A program made the position numbers and the translations under genes. Shown here piece by piece: positions 13,516 to 22,146 of a DNA stretch of 23,573 bases. Within the stretch, counting starts at the first letter, position 1; every line of letters begins with the position of its first letter. The notes below the pieces were generated by a model. That model worked only from the letters and a program-made list of their open reading frames with translations, had not been told where the DNA came from and did not search any database. The stretch is from a bacterium (GTDB lineage: Bacteria; Bacillota_I; Bacilli_A; RF39; UBA660): positions 1-23,573 of the forward strand of contig JAQXHT010000112.1 of assembly GCA_029007415.1 (NCBI GenBank), read 5' to 3'.

Positions 13516-13544
13516 TAGACAAGATTGGTTGGTTACGATAAAAT
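13516..13544 (+). promoter_or_regulatory. Promoter of the second Fic gene
   Basis: TAGACA (13516-13521), 17 bases, TAAAAT (13539-13544). Confidence 0.65.
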
Positions 13545-13577
13545 GAAAGAGAAAAAAATTAAGTTAGTGGTGATATT

Positions 13578-14249
13578 ATGAAAGATAAATTTAATTTAAC
13601 AAGAAAACAAAATATTTTTGTAGCAAAAAGAAATATAGTTGATTATATTTGGAAAAGTGCAAATTTAGAAGGCATTGATGTTACCTATTCTGAAACTCAA
13701 GCAATCTATGATGGTGGTATTGTTAATGGGCTTACTGTTGATAATATTATTGCTATTAATAATTTAAAATATTCTTGGCAATTCATACTTGAAAATGATG
13801 AAATAGCTTATGATTTCAATATATTGTGTCATTTACATAAATTAACTTGTGATAAATTAGTTTTAGACCAAAATTTAGGGAGAATAAGAACAACACCAGT
13901 TAATATTGGTGGGACGAGTTGGAAACCAAACTTTCCTATTGAAAGTCAAATCAAGGAAGAATTAGAAATGCTTTTAAATCAGGAAGAAAAAACAAAAACA
14001 GAAATAGCAATTGAAATTATGCTATGGGTTATGAGAAAACAAATGTTTATTGATGGGAATAAAAGAGTCGCTATGTTATTTGCTAACAAAATAATGATAG
14101 ATAATGGCTGTGGAATTATTTCAATATCACAAAAAAATCAACCAGTTTTCTTTGAAAAGCTTATTAGATTTTATGAAACAGGGGATAATACTGATTTAAA
14201 ACAATGGATTTATGAGACAAGTATTGATGGAATAAATCTAAATCAATAA
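13578..14249 (+). CDS. Fic-fold protein lacking the catalytic histidine
   Basis: The protein has 223 residues, with a GTGGTGAT-type binding site before the ATG. The Fic core reads QMFIDGNKR (155-163). The DGNKR phosphate-binding loop is intact, but the position of the catalytic His in HPFxDGN is Q155. SANLEG (27-32) fits the (S/T)xxxE(G/N) inhibitory motif, so the N-terminal autoinhibitory helix is kept. WKSANLEGIDVTYSET and the long N-terminal helical part are typical of class II Fic proteins. Either the protein is catalytically inert (binding only) or it uses altered chemistry; Fic-like enzymes with divergent motifs exist. The Sel1-repeat gene follows 14 bases later in the same transcript. 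It is distinct in sequence from the Fic protein at 1305 and has no winged helix. Confidence 0.82.
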   Translation: MKDKFNLTRKQNIFVAKRNIVDYIWKSANLEGIDVTYSETQAIYDGGIVNGLTVDNIIAINNLKYSWQFILENDEIAYDFNILCHLHKLTCDKLVLDQNLGRIRTTPVNIGGTSWKPNFPIESQIKEELEMLLNQEEKTKTEIAIEIMLWVMRKQMFIDGNKRVAMLFANKIMIDNGCGIISISQKNQPVFFEKLIRFYETGDNTDLKQWIYETSIDGINLNQ

Positions 14250-14263
14250 TAAAGGGAAAAATT

Positions 14264-14878
14264 ATGAAAGTAATAAAATTTAACTTGAAAGAATTAGAAA
14301 AACAAGATACTGGTTTTTCTTATTACATATTAGGAAGAAGTTATGATTTAGAAGAAAATGGTGTACAACAAGATTTTGCAAAGGCATTATACTACTATCA
14401 AAAAGGATGTGTAATAGATAATCCATTTTGTATTTATTCCTTAGGTATTTCTTATAAATTAGGACTTGGTGATTTGTTAGAAAATAACGAAGAAAAGGCG
14501 AATGAACTTTTAAATAATGTTTATCCTAGAATTATTAATTTAATTAATAATAAAAATACATCAAATATAGAAAAAATTCATGCCGAATTTGTAATTGGTG
14601 CTTACTATTATTTTGGACTTGGTAATATAAAAAAAGATTATAATAAAGCCTTTGAAATTATTAAAAAATGTGCTGATAATGGACATCTTGCTGCTATTTA
14701 TGATTTAGGTGCTAATTTTTATTTTTATGGAAAAGGAACGACCGTTAATTACAATTTGGCGGATTATTATTTAACTATTGCAAAAGAAAATGAACTAAAG
14801 AGAGCTATAGATTTATATCAATTAAGAAGTGAAAAGCCCCATAAAGAAAAACATTTAGTTATATCAAAAAAACACTAG
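14264..14878 (+). CDS. Sel1-like repeat protein
   Basis: The protein has 204 residues, with an AAAGGG binding site before the ATG. About four helical-hairpin repeats of the Sel1/TPR type are visible: YILGRSYDLEENGVQQDFAK, then YSLGISYKLGLGD, then FVIGAYYYFGLGNIKKDYNK, then YDLGANFYFYGKGTTVNYN. Each has the small-residue and G-x-G-x-x-x-(D/N) signature. There is no signal peptide, so it is probably cytoplasmic. Sel1 proteins are protein-interaction scaffolds. Its position directly behind the Fic-fold gene, with no terminator between, suggests the two work on the same complex (inference). Confidence 0.82.
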   Translation: MKVIKFNLKELEKQDTGFSYYILGRSYDLEENGVQQDFAKALYYYQKGCVIDNPFCIYSLGISYKLGLGDLLENNEEKANELLNNVYPRIINLINNKNTSNIEKIHAEFVIGAYYYFGLGNIKKDYNKAFEIIKKCADNGHLAAIYDLGANFYFYGKGTTVNYNLADYYLTIAKENELKRAIDLYQLRSEKPHKEKHLVISKKH

Positions 14879-14911
14879 TAAGGCAGTAAATGTTAAACTG
14901 AAAATTAATAG

Positions 14912-14940
14912 TAGAAATCATGAAAAGATTCTATTTTTTT
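14912..14940 (+). terminator. Terminator of the Fic/Sel1 operon
   Basis: TAGAAATC (14912-14919) pairs with GATTCTA (14927-14933) with one bulged A, followed by seven T. Confidence 0.75.
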
Positions 14941-14942
14941 CT

Positions 14943-14970
14943 TTGTATCCAATTATATTTGTGATACAAT
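14943..14970 (+). promoter_or_regulatory. Promoter of the HerA-type ATPase gene
   Basis: TTGTAT (14943-14948), 16 bases, TACAAT (14965-14970) with TGA directly before it (extended -10). Confidence 0.65.
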
Positions 14971-14995
14971 GTAAGAAGAATAGGAGTTGGCTTTT

Positions 14996-17203
14996 ATGTT
15001 TGATAGAATTATATATATTGGTGACCAAGGTGCAGAAATTAAATTAAAAGATAAAGAACATCTTGCAATGAACTTGATGAATCTTCACCTTGTAATTGAA
15101 GATGAAAATAAGAAGATATTAGCGGAAGTAGATGACTTACAAGATGATATTGTAAAGGTGCGTTTCTTAGGAGAAATTGTAAATGGTAGATTAGTTGGTG
15201 GTGTCTTAAGAAAACCAAGAATTGATGCTAGTATTAGAGTAATTGAACAAAACGAAATACCAATGATAGTTGGTCGTGATGAACCAGGATATATGTTACT
15301 TGGAGTAAGTCCATTTTATAATGACCATCCTGTATACTTAGATGTAAATAATTTCTTTAGTAATCACTTTGCTATTTTTGGTAACAGTGGTAGTGGTAAG
15401 AGTTGTGGTATTTCTAGAATAATGCAGAATATGTTCATGGATAAACGATTGTTTCCATATAAATCTAATATCTTAATTTTTGATGCTTCTGGTGAATACT
15501 ATAATGCTTTTAAAGATTTAAACCGTATAGATAGCAATTATCACTATCGCTTTTTAACAACTAATGAAGTAGATGGTATCGGTGAGCCACTAAGACTTCC
15601 TATCTTTTTACTAAATGAAACAGATATTGCTTTATTACTACAAGCTTCTAACCATTCGCAATTACCAATCATTGAAAGAATGATAAAACTAGCTAGAATC
15701 TTTGCTCAGAGTAGTGATGCTAATAAATATAAAAACCATTTAATAGCTAAAGCTATAATGACAATACTTTATAGTAACGAAACTTCTCCTCATAAAAGAA
15801 ATGAAGTATTCTCTATTCTAGCTAGTTGTTCAACTCCTGAATTTAGCTTAGAGTCACCAGTTCAAGGGATTGGTTATGTTAGAAAGTTCCGTGAATGTTT
15901 CTTAATTGATTCACATGGACAGTTCTCAGAAAGCGTTTTACTAACAGAATATGTATCAAGCTTTATTCATGATGAATATGATGATTATGAACCATCAAAA
16001 GAGTGTTATTATACTTTAGAAGACTTAGAGAAAGCTTTAAACTTTACCCTTATTAGTGAAGGATGGCTTCGTAATGAGAAAACCTATGCTGATTCAGTAA
16101 CACTTCGTGTTAGACTTCATTCTTTAATAACTTCTAATAATGCTAAGTACTTTGATAGTCCAACTCCTAATTACATAACACTTGAAAAATATTTATCAGA
16201 TTTAATTATTTCTAATGGAACAAAATATCAAATTATTAATATTAACTTAGATGATGTTGATGATGACTTTGCTAAAGTAATTACTAAAGTTTACTCAAGA
16301 CTTTTATTTGAATTTACTAAAGGACTTAAAAATAGAGCAAGTATTCCTTTCCATATTTTAGTAGAAGAAGCTCACCGCTATATTCAAAATGATACGGATA
16401 GATTCTTAATCGGTTATAATATATTTGAACGTATCGCTAAGGAAGGAAGAAAGTATGGTCTGATTTTGGGACTTATCTCTCAAAGACCAGTTGAATTATC
16501 AGATACCGTTATATCACAGTGTTCTAACTTCTTAATCTTTAAGATGAACCACCCTGTAGATGTTGATTATATTAGAAAAATGGTACCTAATATTTCAGAT
16601 GATGTTGTAGAAAAACAAAAGACATTACAATCTGGTACTTGTTTAGGATTTGGTAGTGCATTTAAAATACCACTTATCGTTAAATTGAAAATGCCTGATC
16701 CTATGCCTAAGAGTGGTAACTGTGACGTTGTTACAATTTGGAATGGTAATAGACCAGTACCTAATAGTGAACCTCCAAGAGAGACATATGTTCAACCGCA
16801 ACCCCAAATGACAAACTATCAACAGCAACCTGTTAACACTATGAATTATAATCAACAACCAACAATGAATACTAATATTAATAATAGTACTGGTATTCCT
16901 GAGGTAGGAGATATAAAAAAATTAGCTCCTCAAACGATAGCTTTTGATACTTCAACAATAGGTAACATTAATAATCCATCTTTAAATGTAATACCACCAT
17001 CACCAGTAGTTATGCCGCAAGAACCACCACAAAATCAAATAAATTTTACTAATAATCAGTCGGTTCAACCACAATCTACTGTTAGTGTTACTCAACCAGT
17101 TAATACTGCACCTAGTCCAATGCCGAGCACAAACAGTGCAAGTCCCATTCCAGAAGTAATGCCAGGTTTAGCTGGAGATAATACAAATCCTACAATAATA
17201 TAA
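14996..17203 (+). CDS. HerA/FtsK-superfamily ATPase (DUF87) with disordered tail
   Basis: The protein has 735 residues. AGGAG at 14982-14986 is 9 bases before the ATG 14996; a TTG at 14987 touches the binding site and is excluded. An N-terminal HAS-barrel-like beta domain (about 1-105, with GEIVNGRLVGGVLRKP) precedes Walker A GNSGSGKS (129-136) and Walker B ILVEEAH with E457/E458. GRKYGLILGLISQRP then matches the sensor/Arg-finger region of HerA-type hexameric motors. These pump or translocate DNA. HerA often pairs with the nuclease NurA or with Sir2-like partners, but neither is next to this gene. Residues about 595-735 are N/Q/P/T-rich, low complexity and predicted disordered, with IPEVGDI and IPEVMPG echoes. 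The gene has its own promoter and terminator. Confidence 0.85.
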   Translation: MFDRIIYIGDQGAEIKLKDKEHLAMNLMNLHLVIEDENKKILAEVDDLQDDIVKVRFLGEIVNGRLVGGVLRKPRIDASIRVIEQNEIPMIVGRDEPGYMLLGVSPFYNDHPVYLDVNNFFSNHFAIFGNSGSGKSCGISRIMQNMFMDKRLFPYKSNILIFDASGEYYNAFKDLNRIDSNYHYRFLTTNEVDGIGEPLRLPIFLLNETDIALLLQASNHSQLPIIERMIKLARIFAQSSDANKYKNHLIAKAIMTILYSNETSPHKRNEVFSILASCSTPEFSLESPVQGIGYVRKFRECFLIDSHGQFSESVLLTEYVSSFIHDEYDDYEPSKECYYTLEDLEKALNFTLISEGWLRNEKTYADSVTLRVRLHSLITSNNAKYFDSPTPNYITLEKYLSDLIISNGTKYQIININLDDVDDDFAKVITKVYSRLLFEFTKGLKNRASIPFHILVEEAHRYIQNDTDRFLIGYNIFERIAKEGRKYGLILGLISQRPVELSDTVISQCSNFLIFKMNHPVDVDYIRKMVPNISDDVVEKQKTLQSGTCLGFGSAFKIPLIVKLKMPDPMPKSGNCDVVTIWNGNRPVPNSEPPRETYVQPQPQMTNYQQQPVNTMNYNQQPTMNTNINNSTGIPEVGDIKKLAPQTIAFDTSTIGNINNPSLNVIPPSPVVMPQEPPQNQINFTNNQSVQPQSTVSVTQPVNTAPSPMPSTNSASPIPEVMPGLAGDNTNPTII

Positions 17204-17207
17204 CAGT

Positions 17208-17255
17208 AAGTTACTAATTATACTGGCTAAATACCAAGTAATTAGTAACTTTTTT
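17208..17255 (+). terminator. Terminator of the HerA-type gene
   Basis: AAGTTACTAATTA (17208-17220) pairs perfectly with TAATTAGTAACTT (17239-17251) across an 18-base loop, followed by a T run to 17255. Confidence 0.85.
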
Positions 17256-17285
17256 GTTACTCATTTCATAAGCCAAAAATTGGTA

Positions 17286-17314
17286 TTGACTTATATAAAA
17301 AAATTAACTAGAAT
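17286..17314 (+). promoter_or_regulatory. Promoter of the 57-residue protein gene
   Basis: TTGACT (17286-17291), 17 bases, TAGAAT (17309-17314). The leader is about 55 bases. Confidence 0.65.
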
Positions 17315-17375
17315 ATTTAAACAACTTATGTTATCATTTCTGTAAAGATAGGTGAAAAGAAAGGGGAGGTTCATT

Positions 17376-17549
17376 ATGAATAAAAGACAATTTCTAAAAG
17401 AAGAAAAAGATTGTGCTTCACTTCAAGGAATTACTCTCGAGGAATATAGGAAGAGCTTAAAAAATGTAAAAGCTGGTAGCAGTAATAAAGGTCCTAAGAA
17501 ATATGATAATTCAATATTACATAGGTTTGGTTTAACAGAAAAAGATTAA
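17376..17549 (+). CDS. Small basic hypothetical protein
   Basis: The protein has 57 residues. The start ATG 17376 is placed by GGGGAGG (17363-17369) 6 bases upstream. It begins MNKRQFLKEEKDCASLQG, is rich in Lys and Glu, is probably helical in its first half, and ends HRFGLTEKD. It has a single Cys (C13) and no membrane segment. I do not recognise a family. A good promoter, an excellent binding site and a terminator make it a convincing independent small gene. Function unknown. Confidence 0.75.
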   Translation: MNKRQFLKEEKDCASLQGITLEEYRKSLKNVKAGSSNKGPKKYDNSILHRFGLTEKD

Positions 17550-17615
17550 AAAAAATTAGCATATAAATAAAAATTGTAATACCAAGTAAAATAGTTAAAG
17601 TTAAAATTATGAATT

Positions 17616-17648
17616 AGAGGTTAGTCACTTGTAAATACCTCTTTTTTT
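17616..17648 (+). terminator. Terminator of the small basic protein gene
   Basis: AGAGGT (17616-17621) pairs with ACCTCT (17637-17642), followed by a seven-T run. The -35 of the next promoter lies in its loop. Confidence 0.65.
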
Positions 17649-17657
17649 GTGTATAAT
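17629..17657 (+). promoter_or_regulatory. Promoter of the fmt-containing operon
   Basis: TTGTAA (17629-17634), 17 bases, perfect TATAAT (17652-17657), 25 bases before the ATG at 17683. Confidence 0.7.
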
Positions 17658-17682
17658 CTAGATAAAGATTGGGGTTGGTATA

Positions 17683-18891
17683 ATGCCTAATGAGATATTT
17701 AAAAGAACCGATGTACTAGCAATTCTTCATAAAACCTTAGAAGATGAAAAAAGTTTATATAAAGTATCCGTATTTTCTCCTAATGGCGAAAAATATGGCT
17801 ATAATCAGTATTCATTAATGATTGTTATGGATTTTCTAATTAAATATAATATTGTTATTAAAGATTTAGTAAACTTTCCTTATTGTATAGAAGAACTAAG
17901 AAAAATAACTAGTTGCTATACTGACCATAAAGAACTAGTTATTTGGTGTAATTCTTTACTAGGAGAATTGATTAGAGTAAAACTTAAATTGACTGATAAA
18001 ACTTCTTATGAAAATAAAAGGAAAATATTAGTTTATTTATATGAAGAATATATTGTTAATGGTTATATGTTCCATAGTTTTCCTTCAACATTTAAAGCGT
18101 TAGTGGAAGAAAAAGGACTTGACCCTAAGGACTATATTTATCCAGTATTCTATATGAAAAAACTTTACTATATTTTTAAAAGTCATAAATATGATGATAT
18201 GATACCTAAATATTTATTAGAACAAATTACTTCCATAGCAATGACAGATTCACCAGCAATGGCTTATTACTATGCTTTTAGAAGTCCACAATATTTCTGT
18301 GAGTTAACTGCTACTTCTAAATATTATAAGGATAAAAAAGAGTATGATAAAGAAGCATATTATCGTAAAGATAAAGAAGCTTGTAAGAATAATTTAGTAT
18401 TATTAGCTAAACATTTAAATATGACTGATAAAGAAGAAAATACCGTTTTAACAGCTTTTGAAAAACAATGGGATATTTTAGATGCTAGTAATTCCTTACC
18501 ACAAATAGCTTTCATTTCTAGAAAAGAAGTAGGAAAAGATAAACTTAATGATATAGATGACATCTTACATAAAGCAAGAGTTGAAGACTTAGTAATTGGA
18601 ATAGCTCGTATTACTGATAGTAGATATGCACATGTTAAAAGATATAGTGCTTTGTTACCACTTGCCTTTACAGTTAAGACTTTTCCAAGTTATCGGGAAG
18701 TAAAGAATAATAAATTTATTGAAAAGAAAGAACCAGTTAAGGAAGAGAAAGAAGAAAATTTAATTGATTATTCATCTAAATATGAAAAAAGTTACGGTTA
18801 TGCTTCAATATTTTCAATGTTAGGATTGTTATTTATTTCATTAGGTTGTACACTAATTATTATCCTTAGATATTATGGTTATTATGTCTAA
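17683..18891 (+). CDS. Hypothetical tail-anchored protein
   Basis: The protein has 402 residues. The binding site is a G-rich GGGGTTGG about 6 bases before the ATG. There is no N-terminal signal. Residues about 1-340 are soluble, mostly helical and Lys/Tyr-rich, followed by a charged Lys/Glu linker (about 345-360). One C-terminal hydrophobic helix (about 375-395) ends in YYGYYV. This is a tail-anchored topology with the bulk in the cytoplasm. I do not recognise the domain and no catalytic motif stands out. It opens an operon with fmt (22 bases later), so it is probably a conserved lineage gene. Function unknown. Confidence 0.8.
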   Translation: MPNEIFKRTDVLAILHKTLEDEKSLYKVSVFSPNGEKYGYNQYSLMIVMDFLIKYNIVIKDLVNFPYCIEELRKITSCYTDHKELVIWCNSLLGELIRVKLKLTDKTSYENKRKILVYLYEEYIVNGYMFHSFPSTFKALVEEKGLDPKDYIYPVFYMKKLYYIFKSHKYDDMIPKYLLEQITSIAMTDSPAMAYYYAFRSPQYFCELTATSKYYKDKKEYDKEAYYRKDKEACKNNLVLLAKHLNMTDKEENTVLTAFEKQWDILDASNSLPQIAFISRKEVGKDKLNDIDDILHKARVEDLVIGIARITDSRYAHVKRYSALLPLAFTVKTFPSYREVKNNKFIEKKEPVKEEKEENLIDYSSKYEKSYGYASIFSMLGLLFISLGCTLIIILRYYGYYV

Positions 18892-18913
18892 TTTAAACAG
18901 GAGGTAAGAAAAG

Positions 18914-19843
18914 ATGAAAGTAGTATTTATGGGAACTCCCGAATTTGCAGTTCCAATTTTAAAATTATTAATTGATGAATATGATGTAGTAGGGGTAGTA
19001 ACACAACCAGATAGAATGGTTGGTCGTAAAAGAATCATTACTCCACCACCAGTAAAAAAATTAGCTTTAGAACATAACTTAAAAGTTTTTCAACCATTAA
19101 AGATAAAAGAAGATTATCAAGAAATATTAGCTCTAGCTCCAGACTTAATTGTAACTTGTGCTTATGGACAAATATTACCAGAAGAAATCTTACATTTTCC
19201 GAAATATGGTTGTATCAATGTTCATGCTTCCTTGCTTCCTAAGTTAAGAGGAGGAGCACCAATTCATCATGCTATTATTGATGGGTATAAAGAAACAGGA
19301 ATTACTATCATGTATATGTCTAAAAAAATGGATCAAGGTGATATCTTAACTCAAGTTAAAACACCAATTTTAGATGATGATACCCTAGGAAGTTTACAAT
19401 ACAAATTAAGTGAAATGGCAAAAGATTTATTGAAATCAACTATTCCTTTATTAATTGCAGATAAAATTATTCCGTTGACACAGCATGAAGAAGAAGCAAC
19501 TTATGGTTATAATATTTCTCGTGAAGAAGAAAGAATAGATTTTACTAAGAGTATGGAAGAAGTTAATAGACAAGTAAGGGGATTAAATCCTGTACCAGGT
19601 GCTTATACAACTCTTAATGGAAAAATACTAAAGATATATGATGTTAGATTTGGTGATAGGTACTATCCAAATACGGAAGATGGTACAATAGTTGATTTTC
19701 ATCATGATGGCTTTAGTGTTGTTTGTGGTAAGAAAGAGTTAGTTATTACTGATATGGCTTTAGAAGGTAAAAGAAGATGTGCAGCTAAAGATTTCTTGAA
19801 TGGAGTTAAAAAGGAAGAATTGAAAGGAACTGTACTAAGATAA
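18914..19843 (+). CDS. fmt: Methionyl-tRNA formyltransferase
   Basis: The protein has 309 residues, the usual family length, with AGGAGG (18899-18904) upstream of the ATG. It transfers the formyl group of 10-formyl-tetrahydrofolate to Met on initiator tRNA. The start MKVVFMGTPEFAVP is diagnostic. The formyltransferase triad is N102 and H104 in INVHASLLPKLRGGAPI, and D140 in MDQGDIL. QPDRMVGRKR (31-40) corresponds to the tRNA-acceptor-binding loop region. The C-terminal beta-barrel domain follows residue about 205 (VRGLNPVPGAYT). It sits between two genes of unknown function, not beside def or priA as in many bacteria. The next gene starts one base after its stop. Confidence 0.97.
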   Translation: MKVVFMGTPEFAVPILKLLIDEYDVVGVVTQPDRMVGRKRIITPPPVKKLALEHNLKVFQPLKIKEDYQEILALAPDLIVTCAYGQILPEEILHFPKYGCINVHASLLPKLRGGAPIHHAIIDGYKETGITIMYMSKKMDQGDILTQVKTPILDDDTLGSLQYKLSEMAKDLLKSTIPLLIADKIIPLTQHEEEATYGYNISREEERIDFTKSMEEVNRQVRGLNPVPGAYTTLNGKILKIYDVRFGDRYYPNTEDGTIVDFHHDGFSVVCGKKELVITDMALEGKRRCAAKDFLNGVKKEELKGTVLR

Positions 19844-19844
19844 T

Positions 19845-20585
19845 ATGGATGATAAAAAGAAAAAAGAAGAAACTAAAAAGGCAGTAACCAATCTATTAAA
19901 AACTGATAGAGGAAAAGCTATTCTTTTTTTCCTTTTCTATTTAGTCTTCTTTTTCATCATAAGCATAATGGCTAGAACTAATCTTACTAGCAAGCAGCAA
20001 AGTGAAGTTAGTAAGGATAAGAATGCCAACATTTCTGTAAACTATGACTTTACTAAACTAGAAGCTGGTAATTATCGCTTTACTAGGGAAGAAGATAGAA
20101 ATGGTATTAAAACAATCTTTACAGGTGATGTAAATGATGGAAAGAGTTCTTTTATAATGACGAAAGATAATACCATTAGAACTTTCTTCTCTTATAATGA
20201 TATATACTTGGAAAAAACTAACAATACTTATAATGTAGCAGTTAATCCTTATTTGTATGCTTCTTTAAATGAGGTTAAAAATATCAAAAACATAATCAAA
20301 GCTGCTCATCTAAAAGCAAAAACAACTTATGAAAATGGAAATACAGTTTATCAATATGAAATAACTTCTAATTCACTTTTAGAGTTACTTGATAATAAAC
20401 AAGTTGATTTAGATGATAAAGTTAATTTAATAGATTTAACTGCTAATGAAGATAAAGAAGTAATAGAAATTACTTATCATTTAGATAGTTATCATAGTTA
20501 TACTTATAATGTAGTAGAAACACTTACAATTAAAATAGATTATAGTGATTATGGTAAAGTTAAAGAGCTAGAAATTCCTGGATAG
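19845..20585 (+). CDS. Hypothetical single-pass membrane protein
   Basis: The protein has 246 residues. The ATG is one base after the fmt stop, with no well-spaced binding site, so translation is probably coupled to fmt. A Lys-rich cytoplasmic N-terminus is followed by one hydrophobic helix (about 26-43, FFLFYLVFFFIISIM) and a beta-rich domain of about 200 residues outside the cell. It has no Cys lipobox and no recognised motif. The beta-strand pattern (NYRFTREEDRNG, then KTIFTGDVNDGKSS) hints at a lipocalin- or LolA-like sheet, but that is a guess. Last gene of the operon. Confidence 0.78.
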   Translation: MDDKKKKEETKKAVTNLLKTDRGKAILFFLFYLVFFFIISIMARTNLTSKQQSEVSKDKNANISVNYDFTKLEAGNYRFTREEDRNGIKTIFTGDVNDGKSSFIMTKDNTIRTFFSYNDIYLEKTNNTYNVAVNPYLYASLNEVKNIKNIIKAAHLKAKTTYENGNTVYQYEITSNSLLELLDNKQVDLDDKVNLIDLTANEDKEVIEITYHLDSYHSYTYNVVETLTIKIDYSDYGKVKELEIPG

Positions 20586-20612
20586 TTCTTTTTCTATCTA
20601 TATCAAAATGAA

Positions 20613-20642
20613 TGGACAAAATAACACAAAATTAGATATAAT
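20613..20642 (+). promoter_or_regulatory. ffh promoter
   Basis: TGGACA (20613-20618), 18 bases, perfect TATAAT (20637-20642), 25 bases before the ffh ATG. Confidence 0.75.
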
Positions 20643-20666
20643 TAATAAAGAAGTGGAGATGAAAAT

Positions 20667-21974
20667 ATGTTTGAAAGTCTAGGAGATCGTTTACAAGAAG
20701 TTCTCCATAAAGCAAAAGGTTATGGAAAGATAACTGAAGAAAACATTGATGAAATGATGAGAGAAATCAGACTTTCTTTATTGGAAGCTGATGTTAACTA
20801 TAAAGTAGTAAAAGAATTTACCACTAAAGTAAAGGAAAAAGCTTTAGGGGAAGAAGTTAAAAGAAGTATTAAACCAGGTGATTTATTTGTTAAAATCGTA
20901 AAAGATGAATTAACTGAACTATTAGGAGGAGAGGCAGCTCCTCTAAATCTAGAAGGAAATCCGGCTATTTTAATGTTAGTTGGTCTTCAAGGTTCAGGTA
21001 AAACAACTACGATTGGTAAACTTGCTAATTATTTAAGAAAGAAATATAAGAAAAAGCCATTATTAGTAGCTGGTGATATTTATCGTCCTGCTGCAATTGA
21101 CCAATTGAAACAATTAGGTAAGCAATTAAATATTGAAGTTTATGAAGAAGGGATAACTAATCCAGTTTCTTTATGTCAAAGAGCTTACAACTATGCTAAG
21201 GAAAATGGTTATGACTATATTTTGGTGGATACAGCTGGAAGACTTCAGATTGATGAGCAGTTAATGGAAGAGTTAAAAGAAGTTGAAGAAGCCATTAAAC
21301 CACAAGAAACTTTGTTAGTTCTTGATTCTATGATGGGACAAGATGCTATTCACGTTATTAATGGTTTTAACGAAAAATTAAATCTAACTGGTGTTATCTT
21401 AACTAAATTAGATGGTGATACAAGAGGTGGAGTAGCTTTATCTGTTCGTCATTTAACAAATTTACCAATTAAGTTTATTGGTACTAGTGAAAAGTTAGAT
21501 GGTTTATCTAGCTTTGATCCAGAACGAATGGCTGGAAGAATTCTTGATATGGGTGATATTATTTCTTTAGTTGAACAAGCTGAAGAAGCAATCGATGAAA
21601 AAGCCGCTACTAAAGCTGCTAAGAGATTACAACAAGGTAAATTTGACTTAGAAGATTTCTTAACTTCTATGAAACAAATTAAGAAATTAGGTCCATTAGA
21701 GAATTTGATTAAGTTGATACCTGGTGCTAAGAAAATGGGGTTATCTAATATTCAAATACCAGAAAAACAATTAGCACACGTAGAAGCAATTATTCTTTCT
21801 ATGACTCCAGAAGAACGTCGTGACCCTAAGATTATCAAAGCTAGTCGAAAGACAAGAATTGCTCAAGGTAGTGGGCGCTCTGTTCAAGAAGTAAACCAAT
21901 TACTTATCCAGTTTGAACAAATGAAAAAGATGATGAAAGGCTTTAAGAAAGATAATATGCAATTGCCTTTTTAA
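20667..21974 (+). CDS. ffh: Signal recognition particle GTPase Ffh
   Basis: The protein has 435 residues. It binds 4.5S/scRNA and signal sequences of nascent membrane proteins, and with FtsY delivers ribosomes to SecYEG. The N domain (1 to about 88, starting MFESLGDRLQEVLHKAKGYG) is followed by the G domain with GLQGSGKTT (106-114), DTAGRL and TKLDGD, GTSEKLDGL, and FDPERMAGRILDMGD. The M domain runs from about residue 300 to the end. It contains RKTRIAQGSGRSVQEVNQL, the RNA-binding helix-turn-helix, and a short Met-containing tail MKKMMKGFKKD ending LPF. A GTGGAG binding site and own promoter precede it. It is not in the usual ylxM-ffh pair. Confidence 0.98.
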   Translation: MFESLGDRLQEVLHKAKGYGKITEENIDEMMREIRLSLLEADVNYKVVKEFTTKVKEKALGEEVKRSIKPGDLFVKIVKDELTELLGGEAAPLNLEGNPAILMLVGLQGSGKTTTIGKLANYLRKKYKKKPLLVAGDIYRPAAIDQLKQLGKQLNIEVYEEGITNPVSLCQRAYNYAKENGYDYILVDTAGRLQIDEQLMEELKEVEEAIKPQETLLVLDSMMGQDAIHVINGFNEKLNLTGVILTKLDGDTRGGVALSVRHLTNLPIKFIGTSEKLDGLSSFDPERMAGRILDMGDIISLVEQAEEAIDEKAATKAAKRLQQGKFDLEDFLTSMKQIKKLGPLENLIKLIPGAKKMGLSNIQIPEKQLAHVEAIILSMTPEERRDPKIIKASRKTRIAQGSGRSVQEVNQLLIQFEQMKKMMKGFKKDNMQLPF

Positions 21975-21989
21975 CAAAAGGTTTTCGAA

Positions 21990-22024
21990 GAGAGTGATTT
22001 ATGTATTAAATGCTTTCTTTTTTT
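21990..22024 (+). terminator. ffh terminator
   Basis: GAGAGTGATTTA (21990-22001) pairs with TAAATGCTTTC (22007-22017) with wobbles and one bulged G, followed by seven T. Confidence 0.7.
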
Positions 22025-22084
22025 GTACTTATAGATTACATTACCAAAAACTTGCAATTGTGTAGTAAATTAGTAATGAAAATA

Positions 22085-22113
22085 TTGACTTTATTTTTAC
22101 TGTATACTATACT
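22085..22113 (+). promoter_or_regulatory. Promoter of the DUF4143 ATPase gene
   Basis: TTGACT (22085-22090), 17 bases, TATACT (22108-22113). The RNA start at about 22120 rules out the GTG at 22114 as start codon. Confidence 0.75.
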
Positions 22114-22146
22114 GTGGTTATATATGAAATGATGGTGGATAAAAAA

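Noticed and set aside
14264..14878. The Sel1 protein and Fic-fold protein as an anti-phage or toxin-antitoxin pair.
   Set aside because: The pairing is suggestive, but the gene order, sizes and motifs do not match a known Fic toxin-antitoxin arrangement, so it is left as a partnership only.
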